Assembly: GCF_016772315.1 (NCBI RefSeq)
Contig: NZ_CP053482.1
Coordinates: 2,909,501-2,973,500 of the forward strand
DNA length: 64,000 nt
Reading direction: 5' to 3'
From: Thiothrix subterranea
GTDB taxonomy: Bacteria; Pseudomonadota; Gammaproteobacteria; Thiotrichales; Thiotrichaceae
In this document: one piece after another, positions 34,339-43,580 of the stretch
Numbering within the stretch: the stretch's first letter is position 1
Layout of the letters: each line of letters opens with the position of its first letter
Notes under the pieces: generated by a model
The model's database searches: none
The model's input: only the letters and a program-made list of their open reading frames with translations
What the model was told of the DNA's origin: nothing
Made by a program: the position numbers and the translations under genes

Positions 34339-36207
34339 ATGAACAAGCGTATGCAAAAACGATCGAGTGCCACCAACGGCTTGCTGACTGTGCTGATCAC
34401 CTTGGTGATCGTATTGATGCTGTTGACCATGTACCAGATTGATCGGCAATGGCTGAAATTGGGCGACGTGCAAGCCACCATGACGGAACAAGCGAAAGAC
34501 ATTCGCGAATTGCGAGCCGCCTTAGCCAGTGGCGCAGTGCGTCAGCAGAGCGCGGACGCGAACGCGGGTACAGCATCCGGCATTTCCCCCGCCTTCCAAC
34601 GCGCCCATGCGATGACGCAACAGCCGGATTATGCGCAAGGCGATTGGTCGGTGGATGCATTCGGCACTAACCTCAAAACCTTGACACCGTTGGTTTCCGG
34701 CGATGCGTATGCGTCGGAAGTGCAGGGTTACGTGCTCGAAAGTTTGGTGACGCGCAACCCCGATACACTGGCATGGGAAGGGCTGATCGCGAAAAGCTGG
34801 CAAGTTAGCCCCGACGGTTTAACGATTACCTTTCAGATGCGCGATGACGTGACATTTTCCGATGGCGTGCCGCTGACGGCGGATGACATTGTGTTCAGTT
34901 TCCAATTCATTATGACCGAGGCGATTCAAGCGCCGCGTCAACGCGCTTACCTCGATAAAATCAAAGAAGTCAAAGCGAATGGCAAATACGAAGTGGTGTT
35001 TGTGTACAAAGAGCCATACTTCGAGGCGTTTGATTTGGCAGGCGGCTTGAGCATTTTGCCGAAGCACTTTTACGAGCCGTATTTGCAAAAGCCGCAAGAA
35101 TTCAATGAATCCAAAGGTTTATTGCTGGGCAGTGGCCCTTACCGTTTAGCCGATCCGAAAGGCTGGCGACCGGATGCGGGGAGTGTGGAATTGGTGCGCA
35201 ATGAGCGTTATTGGGGCGATGTGCAGCCGCCGTTTAACCGCGTGTTGTGGAAAATCATTCAGAATGACAGTGCGCGTTTGACTACCTACCGCAATGGGCA
35301 GATTGATGCGTATAGCGCTCGCCCAAATGAATACGCCAGTTTGAAAAATGACGCGCAAATTATGGAGAAAAGCCATAATTTTGAATACATGCCGCCCGTG
35401 GCAGGGTATAGCTACATTGGCTGGAATCAGGAGCGTGACGGTAAGCCCACGCGCTTTGCGGATAAGCGCGTGCGCCAAGCCATGTCGCATTTGACCGATG
35501 TGTCGCGGGTGATTCAGGATATTTTCCTCGGTTATGCCGAGCCAGCAGTTAGCCCGTTCAGCAATACCAGTAAGCAGCACAACACCAGCTTGCAGCCGTG
35601 GGAATTCAATCTGGAAAAGGCGCAGGCGTTGCTGAAGGAAGTAGGTTACGAAGACCGCAATGGTGATGGTTTGCTGGAAGATCAGGCGGGCAATCCGTTT
35701 GAATTCAAGCTGACTTACTTTGAAGCGAACGAAGACACCAAGCGCATGGTGTTGTTGCTGAAAGATTTGTATGCACGAGCCGGGGTGAAGTTAGAGCCGT
35801 TCCCACAAGAATGGCCGGTGATGCTGGAGTCGTTGAACAAAAAAGATTTCGATGCAATCACGCTGGGTTGGACGAGTGGAATTGAAACCGACATTTTCCA
35901 GATGTTCCACAGTACCCAAGCGAAAACTGATGGCGATAATAGCATTAGCTATAAAAATCCTGAGCTGGATAAGCTGATTGATCAAGCACGCGCAACCGTC
36001 AATGAGGCGGAGCGGATGCCGTTGTGGCAACAAGCCGAGCGGATTATGGTTGACGATCAGCCGTACACGTTTTTGATGCGGCGGCAGTCGTTATCGTTTG
36101 TGGATAAGCGCATTCAGAATTTGCAAATGACCAAGCTGGGGCTGAATCGAGGGAGTTTGCCGTTGGAAAATTACGTGCCTGCGGCGATGCAGAAGTATAC
36201 GCAGTAA
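34339..36207 (+). CDS. Membrane-anchored extracellular solute-binding protein, family 5 (peptide/nickel type)
   Basis: Binding protein of 622 residues with an uncleaved N-terminal membrane anchor (LLTVLITLVIVLMLLTMYQI). A short coiled segment follows, then a complete SBP family 5 domain: VLESLVTRNPDTLAWEGLIA, SWQVSPDGLTITFQMRDDVTF, GSGPYRLADPKGW. An EF-hand-like DRNGDGLLEDQ lies near residue 440. Binding proteins of this family normally serve an ABC importer, but no permease or ATPase gene is nearby, so it is an orphan here. It could bind peptides as a sensor or work with a distant transporter. It lies 15 bases before the glycosyltransferase gene. Confidence 0.88.
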   Translation: MNKRMQKRSSATNGLLTVLITLVIVLMLLTMYQIDRQWLKLGDVQATMTEQAKDIRELRAALASGAVRQQSADANAGTASGISPAFQRAHAMTQQPDYAQGDWSVDAFGTNLKTLTPLVSGDAYASEVQGYVLESLVTRNPDTLAWEGLIAKSWQVSPDGLTITFQMRDDVTFSDGVPLTADDIVFSFQFIMTEAIQAPRQRAYLDKIKEVKANGKYEVVFVYKEPYFEAFDLAGGLSILPKHFYEPYLQKPQEFNESKGLLLGSGPYRLADPKGWRPDAGSVELVRNERYWGDVQPPFNRVLWKIIQNDSARLTTYRNGQIDAYSARPNEYASLKNDAQIMEKSHNFEYMPPVAGYSYIGWNQERDGKPTRFADKRVRQAMSHLTDVSRVIQDIFLGYAEPAVSPFSNTSKQHNTSLQPWEFNLEKAQALLKEVGYEDRNGDGLLEDQAGNPFEFKLTYFEANEDTKRMVLLLKDLYARAGVKLEPFPQEWPVMLESLNKKDFDAITLGWTSGIETDIFQMFHSTQAKTDGDNSISYKNPELDKLIDQARATVNEAERMPLWQQAERIMVDDQPYTFLMRRQSLSFVDKRIQNLQMTKLGLNRGSLPLENYVPAAMQKYTQ

Positions 36208-36222
36208 GGTGTCAATAAATTA

Positions 36223-37401
36223 ATGAGTATTAAACTTTTGGTTGATATTTGTCCATTGTTGCGCCGTCGAACGGGAGTCGGTAATTATATTTTTTACTTA
36301 TTGCGTGAGTTGATTTGTGATAAGAGAGTTGATGATGTGGTGGGCATCTGTGGGGCGAAGATATTAAATCGTCAACAATTATTAGCGTTTTTATTTCCAG
36401 AAAAGTCTAATGTGCAGGAAGCGTTGACGTTGCCAAAAAGTGGCGGTGTGAAAAAAGTATTGAAACATGTACCTTACATCAGGGAGCTTAATGGATATTG
36501 GCAGTCAGTCCTGTTGTATCATCGGCAGAGGCGTTATCAGGACTATATTTTTTGGGGTGGGAACTATGCTATTCCCCAATTTTGGCACTATAAAAGTATA
36601 TTGACGATTCATGACTTATCGCATATCCATTACCCTGATTGTCACCCTGTCGATCGTGTTAGGTTTTTAAACAAATATTTACCTGCTACTGTACAGCGTG
36701 CTACTGTCATTACAGTCGTGTCTAGTGCTACAGCGTTAGACGTGAATAAGTCTTTGGGGAAATCCTTAGTTCTGCCCCCTATTTTTGTAGTGAGTCCCGC
36801 TGTTGGTGAACATTTTTACAATTTAAGTGTCACACAAGAAGCGTTGATTTGCGCAAAATACAGCCTTCCCAAACGTTTTATTTTATCGGTAGGAACGTTT
36901 GAGCCACGAAAAAATTTCATGCGTTTATTGGATGCTTATGCAGGTTTGCCTGAGGCATCGCGCAGGGCTTATCCTTTGGTGTTGGTGGGTGAGCAGGGTT
37001 GGTTGGCAGACGATATATTACGAAGAATAGAGTCAGTCGAAAATGTACGCTGGTTAGGGTATGTACCAGAAGAAGATGTTCCATATTTGTATAAATTAGC
37101 GCATGTATTTGTGTATGTATCATTGTTTGAAGGGTTCGGTATGCCGATTCTGGAGGCTCTGTCAGTTGGAACGCCGGTGATTACTTCAAATCGTGGAGCG
37201 ATGCAGGAAGCAGCAGGTGGCTTAGCACGTTTGGTGACGCCAGAAAACACTGAGGAAATAAGGTTAGCACTTGCAGAATACATAACTTTTACTAATATAC
37301 TAGATGATTCGGGAATGGCGAGCGTTGCGCCTCAACATCGAGTGACGTGGGCGGCGCGTAAGGAAGACATGATCAATATTTTACAATGCATGAGTATTTG
37401 A
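36223..37401 (+). CDS. Glycosyltransferase family 4 protein
   Basis: GT-B fold glycosyltransferase of 392 residues, cytoplasmic, likely building a surface glycan. The C-terminal GT4 domain shows SVGTFEPRKNFMRLLDAY (donor-binding region), NVRWLGYVPEEDVPYLYKLA and LFEGFGMPILEALSVGTPVI with the conserved E-x7-E. The N-terminal half is more divergent, with YIFWGGNYAIPQFWHYKSIL. It is probably the first gene of a tight operon with the Crp-like regulator (7 bases away), fecR-like, cyclase and outer-membrane genes. Base composition is noticeably more AT-rich than the preceding housekeeping genes. Confidence 0.88.
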   Translation: MSIKLLVDICPLLRRRTGVGNYIFYLLRELICDKRVDDVVGICGAKILNRQQLLAFLFPEKSNVQEALTLPKSGGVKKVLKHVPYIRELNGYWQSVLLYHRQRRYQDYIFWGGNYAIPQFWHYKSILTIHDLSHIHYPDCHPVDRVRFLNKYLPATVQRATVITVVSSATALDVNKSLGKSLVLPPIFVVSPAVGEHFYNLSVTQEALICAKYSLPKRFILSVGTFEPRKNFMRLLDAYAGLPEASRRAYPLVLVGEQGWLADDILRRIESVENVRWLGYVPEEDVPYLYKLAHVFVYVSLFEGFGMPILEALSVGTPVITSNRGAMQEAAGGLARLVTPENTEEIRLALAEYITFTNILDDSGMASVAPQHRVTWAARKEDMINILQCMSI

Positions 37402-37408
37402 TATTTAT

Positions 37409-38140
37409 ATGACTCCAACAAAATTAACAGTTGCATCGTTACGTAAGGTTTCCTTGCTGGAAGGGTTGGATGACGTTGCTTTAGGTATTATTCTTAAACA
37501 ACTCACGGTTCGTCGCTATGAAAAGCGCGATATTATTTTGCAAAAAGGGGCAACAGATGGGGAGTTGCTATTTCTGTTAGCGGGTCAGTTACACGTGGTA
37601 GATTATACTTTACAAGGAAAGGAAGTTTTTTTGCACGTTATTCAGCCAGGTGATTATTTTGGCGAATTGTCTGTGATTGATGGTGCCCCACGTTCTGCTT
37701 CTATTGTCGCAATCAAAGAATCTGTGGTTGCTTTTCTATCTAAGCGACATGCATTGAACCTTTTTTATAATTATCCGTCTGTAATTGAGCGCTTGTTGAT
37801 CAGGTTCGCGCAAGTTATTCGACAGGCATCTGGTCGTCAGATGCTGCTTAGCATTCCCTCTGCGCACGCGAGGGTCTATGTGATGCTGGCGAGGATGGTG
37901 CGTTCCCCTGATCTTCACGCGGAAACCAGTACAGTGACATTGGAAAATGTGCCGACACAACAGGAGATTGCAGGGATGGTGAATACAACGCGCGAAACGG
38001 TATCAAGAGCGATGCAAACGCTTGTAAAAGAGGGTATAATAAAGAGGGATAAAAGAAAAATAGTGGTTTTGCAACCTGAAGTACTAGAAGAACGAGCGAT
38101 GCATGGCGAAGGATCGTTAGTCAAGGAAACAGAGGAATAG
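37409..38140 (+). CDS. Crp/Fnr family cAMP-responsive-type transcription factor
   Basis: A 243-residue regulator with an N-terminal cyclic-nucleotide-binding domain (about 20-130). The phosphate-binding cassette FGELSVIDGAPRSAS keeps the Gly-Glu-Leu and Arg-Ser-Ala residues that hold cAMP in Crp. A winged helix follows with recognition helix NTTRETVSRAMQTL. The RETVxR residues match those by which Crp reads TGTGA half-sites. There are no Cys residues for an Fnr-type iron-sulfur cluster near the N-terminus. Because an adenylate cyclase gene lies two genes downstream and TGTGA-N6-TCACA sites occur in this locus, it is probably a local cAMP receptor. It may be additional to a global Crp elsewhere. 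Confidence 0.9.
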   Translation: MTPTKLTVASLRKVSLLEGLDDVALGIILKQLTVRRYEKRDIILQKGATDGELLFLLAGQLHVVDYTLQGKEVFLHVIQPGDYFGELSVIDGAPRSASIVAIKESVVAFLSKRHALNLFYNYPSVIERLLIRFAQVIRQASGRQMLLSIPSAHARVYVMLARMVRSPDLHAETSTVTLENVPTQQEIAGMVNTTRETVSRAMQTLVKEGIIKRDKRKIVVLQPEVLEERAMHGEGSLVKETEE

Positions 38141-38166
38141 TTAGGGCTTCATTGGGAGATCAATAT

Positions 38167-40026
38167 ATGAAATACATATCAGCGCTCGTAGGGGCGGTCA
38201 CAGTTATAGGAGCAATCTTTATTGCTCAAGTAAGTGCCGACGAGTCTATGAATGTTTCATCACGTGCTTCAGTCGGTAAAGTAGTGTTTTTAGTGGGGCA
38301 AGCAGAATTACAGACGGATGACGGCATTGTTATGCCTGTTTCTAAAGGGATGGACATCCATGAAGGTAGCCGATTGACTGTTCATGACAGAAGTCAAGTT
38401 GGTTTGAGCATGATTGACGGCGCCACTGAACAAATTCGCGCTAACAGTGTGTTTGACATCGAAAAGTATTATTTTGACCCGGCAAATCCGTCTGCCAGCG
38501 AAATTCGTTTGGAGTTAGTCGATGGCGAAGTAGTTAGCAAGACAGGCAAAGGTGGGCAGGCAGCGAAGCACCGTTATCGTCTCAATACGCCGATTGCTGC
38601 TATTGGTATTCGTGGGACTGAATTTACTGTAAAAACCAGTGATCTGCAAACCCATGTTAGCTTGAGTTCTGGCGAGATTGTGATGTCTAGTTTTAACGCT
38701 AGTTGTCAACGCTTAGCGTTTGGACCCTGTGGAGGAGACAGCGCGGAATCTCTATCCGAGTCACAGCGTGGTTTGGCGTTAGTATTGAAGGCGGGTCAAT
38801 TCAGGCCAGCTTTTGTCCCTGTTGCACAACCTAGTCGCATCAAGTCTTCTCAGTCTGAGGCAGACGATGCTGATGAAGGGAGTGACACCAAAACGGCAAG
38901 CGACACCAAAACGGCAAGCGACACCAAAACGGCAAGCGACACCAAAACGGCAAGCGACACCAAAACGGCAAGCGACACCAAAACGGCAAGCGACACCAAA
39001 ACGGCAAGCGACACCAAAACGGCAAGCGACACCAAAACGGCAAGCGACACCAAAACGGCAAGCGACACCAAAACGGCAAGCGACACCAAAACAGCAAGCG
39101 ATACCAAAACAGCAAGCGACACCAAAACAGCAAACGATACCTCCACTACCAAAACAGCTCTAGTGGTAAGCAATTTTGAGAAGGTGACGCAGGTAATTAC
39201 TGAAGCCAAACCAACCGTATTAGAAAATGTGAATGCTGCAATTTCAGGTGGTACTGTTGAGGCGCTAGTTGATGCAGCCAAGGCTGAGCAGTTATCTAAA
39301 GCAGTAGAATTGGCACAATTCGTTGCCCCTGCGGAGCAGCCGCAGCCCGTATCAGGCCCAACAGAATCCGTTATTAATGTTGATGGTGATACTGTTGCAC
39401 CTATACAGCCACCACCAGTATCAGGTCCGGTAGAGTCTGTTATTGATGTGGGTGGTGATACGGTGGCGCCTAAGATACCTCCTGTAGCCACACAGCCGCC
39501 CGTTAGCACAGTGCCTGTGGTCAAAATAGGGCGTTGGAATCCGGCATCTGGTATTGGCGCTATCCCTTTAAGTGAACAAGTTAATCAGGAATATGCGTTG
39601 ATTACTTCAAATGCGTATTACGCAGTAACTCGTTTGAAAAATTATACTAATCAATTACCTGTAAAGCCTGCCAGTTATGCTTTCAAACCGGTTGGTTCTG
39701 AAGCATTTGTGCGAGAAGGTACGCAATACACCGCCGCAACCGTGAGCGATGCGAAATTGCGGATTAATGTAGAGAACAGTGATTCAGCGGTGTTTGCAAC
39801 CGAGTTTAAAGTGTCATCCGATGTTTATAATGATGTTATATCAGCTACGGGTACTGTGTCTAAAGATGGGATTTTAACCGATGATCGTAAGGACAGGTTT
39901 ACAGTGATCCGTGGTGCAGTTGCTGGAGACGATACAACACTTCACAGTGCAGCGTATGGTTTCTACAAATCCATTGACACAAACAAGGATACGTTTGGTG
40001 GTATTTCTTGGGAAATCGAACAATGA
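38167..40026 (+). CDS. FecR-domain protein with tandem SDTKTA repeats
   Basis: Secreted or periplasmic protein of 619 residues. A signal peptide (MKYISALVGAVTVIGAIFIA) is followed by a FecR/LysM-like domain (about 35-170: VGKVVFLVGQAELQ, GSRLTVHDRSQVGLSMIDG, YRLNTPIAAIGIRGTEF). Then come 14 perfect six-residue SDTKTA repeats (about 239-322), a Pro-rich segment with two copies of SGPxESVI, and a C-terminal beta-rich domain of about 170 residues. It lies in the crp-cyclase operon with 26-20 base gaps. FecR-domain plus CHASE2-cyclase pairs are common and suggest a cell-surface sensing role. The ATG at 38167 has GGGAG upstream. Confidence 0.85.
   Translation: MKYISALVGAVTVIGAIFIAQVSADESMNVSSRASVGKVVFLVGQAELQTDDGIVMPVSKGMDIHEGSRLTVHDRSQVGLSMIDGATEQIRANSVFDIEKYYFDPANPSASEIRLELVDGEVVSKTGKGGQAAKHRYRLNTPIAAIGIRGTEFTVKTSDLQTHVSLSSGEIVMSSFNASCQRLAFGPCGGDSAESLSESQRGLALVLKAGQFRPAFVPVAQPSRIKSSQSEADDADEGSDTKTASDTKTASDTKTASDTKTASDTKTASDTKTASDTKTASDTKTASDTKTASDTKTASDTKTASDTKTASDTKTASDTKTANDTSTTKTALVVSNFEKVTQVITEAKPTVLENVNAAISGGTVEALVDAAKAEQLSKAVELAQFVAPAEQPQPVSGPTESVINVDGDTVAPIQPPPVSGPVESVIDVGGDTVAPKIPPVATQPPVSTVPVVKIGRWNPASGIGAIPLSEQVNQEYALITSNAYYAVTRLKNYTNQLPVKPASYAFKPVGSEAFVREGTQYTAATVSDAKLRINVENSDSAVFATEFKVSSDVYNDVISATGTVSKDGILTDDRKDRFTVIRGAVAGDDTTLHSAAYGFYKSIDTNKDTFGGISWEIEQ
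38881..39132 (+). repeat. Tandem array of 14 x 18 bp in the FecR-domain gene
   Basis: Fourteen contiguous copies of an 18-bp unit (agcgacaccaaaacggca with few changes), each encoding SDTKTA. The last copies carry acagca instead of acggca, and decayed units follow (AND TST). The near identity implies recent copy-number change. Confidence 0.95.
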
Positions 40027-40046
40027 TGATGGCTGAGCGTTTGTAA

Positions 40047-41999
40047 GTGAGAGGTTGGTTGCCTCACTTAAGTCGGCTGGCATCGTTAGGTGTTGGTGTA
40101 TTGGTTCTGTTATTAGTGTCTGTCTGGAATCCCAGCGGTTTATACAGTAGTGCACAGACGCGTTTGTGGAATGCTTATCAACAATGGGGAACTGCTATTA
40201 ATAAGCATTCCCCTTATGTAGTGGTAGTTCAGATCGATGCTGAAAGTATTAATGAATTACGCAAGCAGAAAAATGGTGAGGACTGGCCTTGGTCGCGCCA
40301 GCGCTATGCGGAATTACTGGAAATTTTATTTAATCAGTATGACGTTGGTGTTGTTGGATTAGATATGTATATGCCTGATGATCGCGATATCAAGGGTAAT
40401 CAGGCGCTTCTCGCTATTTCTCAGCAGAAACCGGTAGTATTTGCTCAGGCTTTCGATTTAGAAAATCTCCCGGAAGATGCTTTTTTCAGTGGTCATTTAA
40501 GTACTGGGTTAGCGATGACCGAGCCAGCACTTAGTCAAGTGTTCCCCGTAGCGAACGGTTACATTGGTAACAATGAGTTGTTATCCAGCGCCCGCTGTGT
40601 AGGACATATCACTTCGATTAAAAATAACGAAGGAATGATTACACAAGTTAACCCTTTTGTGCGTTGGCAAGACCATCTTTTCCCAATGTTAGCGTTGGAA
40701 ATGCTGCGTTGTTATTCAAACGCAGATAAGCCCTATGATTTTTCATTTACTGAACATGCTAACGGTTGGCAACTTGAATTGCGTCATTTATTAGGTGAAG
40801 GCTCCACTTCGCCGCTTGTGGTCGATAATGAGGGTAAGTGGCGCATACCGTATTTAATTCATAAAGATTATATTATCAGTATACCTGCGATTGATGTGTT
40901 ACGCGGCGAGGTTGATTCAGAGTATATCAGTCGTTTAAAAAATGGCATGGTTTTTCTTGCAGGTACAGCACCAGGGTTAGGTGATCAGCAAGCGACTCCG
41001 CTACACAATAATGTTCCTGGTGTTAGTGTACATGTGCAGCTTTTAGATTGGTTATTGTCTAATAAAAGTAATTCGCCAAGTTTTTCTCTGGATAAAGGCT
41101 CGTGGCTTTTAGGCTTTGTAGGACTGGTTATACTGTATGCCATGTTGATGGGTGGGATCAGTGCTAGTGCAGTTGTGACTGTTACCGTATTAATGATTGT
41201 TGGGTGGTTGGGTTTTGGATTCTGGGTATGGCTTGATTATCAATGGTTTCTGCCTATTCACCCGGTAATGTTATTTTTATTTTTCTTGGTCTTTCAAATT
41301 CCTGTCGAATGGTGGATCGCACAACGTGCTGCTGGGCGTTTGCGGCATGTATTTCAGGATTATTTGCCTGCTGCGTTAGTGGATCATCTGGTGGATGATG
41401 GACGCACGGATTTATTGATTCCTAGCCGTCGTAATTTGACAATTCTGTTTGCTGATATTGCCAATTTTACGCAGCGGGCGGAATATTCTACACCGGAAGA
41501 AATTGCATCTTTAACTCAACAAATATTGGAATGCTTAACGCTGGTGGTGCATAAGCACGGAGGCACTCTCGATAAATACATGGGAGATGCTGCAATGGTA
41601 TTTTGGAATGCTCCCTTTAATAATGAAGACCATGCAGACAAAGGCGTGCAAGCTGCTATTGATATGTTAGCAGCCATCAGCGCGTTTAATCAGAATTTAA
41701 TACAACGTGATTTATTGAAAGGCGAGCCAATGTTGGTGAGAATTGGTGTGCATACTGGCGAGGTTATCGTCGGTGATTTAGGCACACGTTTCCGCCATGC
41801 TTATACCGCTATCGGTGATGCAGTGAATGTTGCGGCACGTTTACAAACATTAGCTAGAGAAATCAAAGAACCACTGGTGGTCAGTCAACAGACGGTTGAG
41901 TGCCTAAGTCAGGAATACCCGTTGGTGAGTCGTGGGGCTATTGCCTTGAAAGGTCGAGAAAATCGCGTCGCTATTTACACTTTAAAACCATCTGAATAG
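40047..41999 (+). CDS. CHASE2-domain class III adenylate cyclase
   Basis: Membrane adenylate/guanylate cyclase of 650 residues with an N-terminal anchor, an extracytoplasmic CHASE2 sensor domain (VVVVQIDAESINELR, YDVGVVGLDMYMPD), three hydrophobic segments (about 350-430) and a cytoplasmic class III catalytic domain. The catalytic domain has metal-binding Asp in ILFADIANFTQRAE and KYMGDAAMVFW, purine-selecting Lys in LDKYMGD, and YTAIGDAVNVAARL with the Asn/Arg pair. All catalytic residues are present; the Lys favours ATP over GTP. The start is a GTG 21 bases after the FecR-protein gene. It probably makes the cAMP read by the Crp-like protein two genes upstream. Confidence 0.92.
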   Translation: MRGWLPHLSRLASLGVGVLVLLLVSVWNPSGLYSSAQTRLWNAYQQWGTAINKHSPYVVVVQIDAESINELRKQKNGEDWPWSRQRYAELLEILFNQYDVGVVGLDMYMPDDRDIKGNQALLAISQQKPVVFAQAFDLENLPEDAFFSGHLSTGLAMTEPALSQVFPVANGYIGNNELLSSARCVGHITSIKNNEGMITQVNPFVRWQDHLFPMLALEMLRCYSNADKPYDFSFTEHANGWQLELRHLLGEGSTSPLVVDNEGKWRIPYLIHKDYIISIPAIDVLRGEVDSEYISRLKNGMVFLAGTAPGLGDQQATPLHNNVPGVSVHVQLLDWLLSNKSNSPSFSLDKGSWLLGFVGLVILYAMLMGGISASAVVTVTVLMIVGWLGFGFWVWLDYQWFLPIHPVMLFLFFLVFQIPVEWWIAQRAAGRLRHVFQDYLPAALVDHLVDDGRTDLLIPSRRNLTILFADIANFTQRAEYSTPEEIASLTQQILECLTLVVHKHGGTLDKYMGDAAMVFWNAPFNNEDHADKGVQAAIDMLAAISAFNQNLIQRDLLKGEPMLVRIGVHTGEVIVGDLGTRFRHAYTAIGDAVNVAARLQTLAREIKEPLVVSQQTVECLSQEYPLVSRGAIALKGRENRVAIYTLKPSE

Positions 42000-42014
42000 C
42001 AGGGAGTTAGCTTG

Positions 42015-43232
42015 ATGCAATGGGTTCGTTTTGAATATCGTTATAGTGTTGCGATAAGTTTAGGGTTGTTATTAACGTGCGGTTTGCCAAAATTTGTTAT
42101 TGCTGAGCCGGTTCAAACGATTGATGTGGAATACTGGTTAGATAGTGCGGCTCAAGCATGTCAAGCAGGTGATCAAGCAACGTTAGATACGGTGAGTGAT
42201 CAATTAAGGGGGTTAATGAATGAACCCTCCGTATTGGAAGCTTCTTTGCAACGTTATATTCAACAATGGCTAGTCTTATTTCAGCATGGTGTTTGCTTAC
42301 CTGAGCAGTTGCAACAACGTAGCTCCGCACCAGAGGAATCGCTTAAAGGACAAATAACCTTGTCCACATCCATAGGCTATTTGGATAATGTGAATCTGGG
42401 CACACGCCATGAAAACTTGAGTATCAACAATCCTTTTGGTGATGGAAAAGTTAATTTGCAAGTCGACGAACGCAGTCGCCCGCTGTCGTCTTCTTTTGTG
42501 AATGTTAGGGGGACTTATCAGGTGATGAATACTCACGGTGGCACGGATTATGCGGCGGCATTGCAACAAGTCTACCCCGATGAGCCGGATTATAATATGA
42601 CGGGGTTAGCTGCTGGTCGTCAATGGCAAGCGGATGAATCGGCTAAAGAGGCGCATTTTTCGCTGGTCTCTGACCCTGATGGTAATACGCGAGCGAGTCT
42701 TGGCGGGGTTTACCACCAAGTATTGTCAATAGAAAATACCGATGTTGTGCGGAATACTCGTGCAAGTATTGGGGCGCGTTATGACGTTTACCCGCAACAA
42801 GCCGAGCAAAATGCTGTTTTTGTGGATGCTGGAATCAAACGCCAACAATTATTGCCCGAAGGTGGGCAACTCTCGACGGGTATAATTCTCAATTATGATC
42901 ACGCGCTAGGGAGTCGACCCGGTGGTAGTCGGGTTGGCTTGGATCTGTCCGGAAGTTGGAATGGTGAAAGTATGGCGGGTTGGTCACCTAGCCTAGGGGC
43001 AACCCTGTCTTATAAGCGTGACGATGATGCCTATAATCGGGCATTGTTCAGTGAGGGGGTGCGTAATCAAACCCAAGCGCGTTTGGAACTTGGTTTAAGT
43101 AAAAAAATAACGAATAGTGACCGTATTGCCGTCAAGTACACCCTAGACAAATCACAAGACCGTGAAATCCCTCTGTTTGATCTCCCCCTCGGCAATATGC
43201 TCGGCATCACGTTTGAGCATCAACTCGATTGA
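42015..43232 (+). CDS. Predicted outer-membrane beta-barrel protein of the crp-cyclase operon
   Basis: Unrecognised family of 405 residues. It has a signal peptide (SVAISLGLLLTCGLPKFVIA, about 10-32), a helical segment of about 80 residues, and then alternating hydrophobic beta-strand sequence (TLSTSIGYLDNVNLGT, RVGLDLSGSWNGES, QARLELGLSKKI). It ends in GITFEHQLD, consistent with an outer-membrane barrel resembling surface-lipoprotein assembly modifier proteins. AGGGAG precedes the ATG at 42015. It is the last gene of the operon, 15 bases after the cyclase. A 348-base gap follows, holding the promoter of the next gene. It could help export or anchor the repeat protein. Confidence 0.7.
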   Translation: MQWVRFEYRYSVAISLGLLLTCGLPKFVIAEPVQTIDVEYWLDSAAQACQAGDQATLDTVSDQLRGLMNEPSVLEASLQRYIQQWLVLFQHGVCLPEQLQQRSSAPEESLKGQITLSTSIGYLDNVNLGTRHENLSINNPFGDGKVNLQVDERSRPLSSSFVNVRGTYQVMNTHGGTDYAAALQQVYPDEPDYNMTGLAAGRQWQADESAKEAHFSLVSDPDGNTRASLGGVYHQVLSIENTDVVRNTRASIGARYDVYPQQAEQNAVFVDAGIKRQQLLPEGGQLSTGIILNYDHALGSRPGGSRVGLDLSGSWNGESMAGWSPSLGATLSYKRDDDAYNRALFSEGVRNQTQARLELGLSKKITNSDRIAVKYTLDKSQDREIPLFDLPLGNMLGITFEHQLD

Positions 43233-43437
43233 TGACAACTCAGTCATAATCCTCTTTCTCTTAAAATTTCATTGATTTATAAAGATTTTTTCTGGAACTG
43301 CTGATGGTTTCAGTGGTGATCTTTTTCCATTAATTAAACTTTCCTCACCATTCATTATTCATTAAACTTTTTGGTAATTATACTTTTGCTTATAAAATAA
43401 GCTAAACGTATTAGAGTCATAAACAAATGTTGTGCAT

Positions 43438-43480
43438 CGTGATGAGTGTCACATATTCGCAGATTAATCCTATGTATAGT
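43438..43480 (+). promoter_or_regulatory. Crp-type site and -10 box before the first large surface-protein gene
   Basis: CGTGA-TGAGTG-TCACA (43438-43453) matches the Crp consensus in nine of ten core bases. TATAGT (43475-43480) would place the transcription start near 43487, exactly 41.5 bp from the centre of the site, the class II activator position. The rest of the 348-base gap (43233-43580) is AT-rich leader without other clear features. Confidence 0.7.
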
Positions 43481-43580
43481 TCATACCAAGCCGATGAGCG
43501 AAGCAAAACCTCAGACGGACTTGAATGTTTTGATAATGCAAATTTTATCTCTTGAACTTGAACCAATTAGGAGCAATCTA

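Noticed and set aside
38881-39132. Regular short repeats that could suggest a CRISPR array
   Set aside because: Units are contiguous with no spacers, 18 bp long, and translated in frame; it is a coding tandem repeat.
38850-39524. Long open frame on the minus strand opposite the FecR-protein gene
   Set aside because: It exists because the 18-bp repeat has no stop in most frames; the product is a monotonous LAVLVS string with no start signal, overlapping a well-supported gene.
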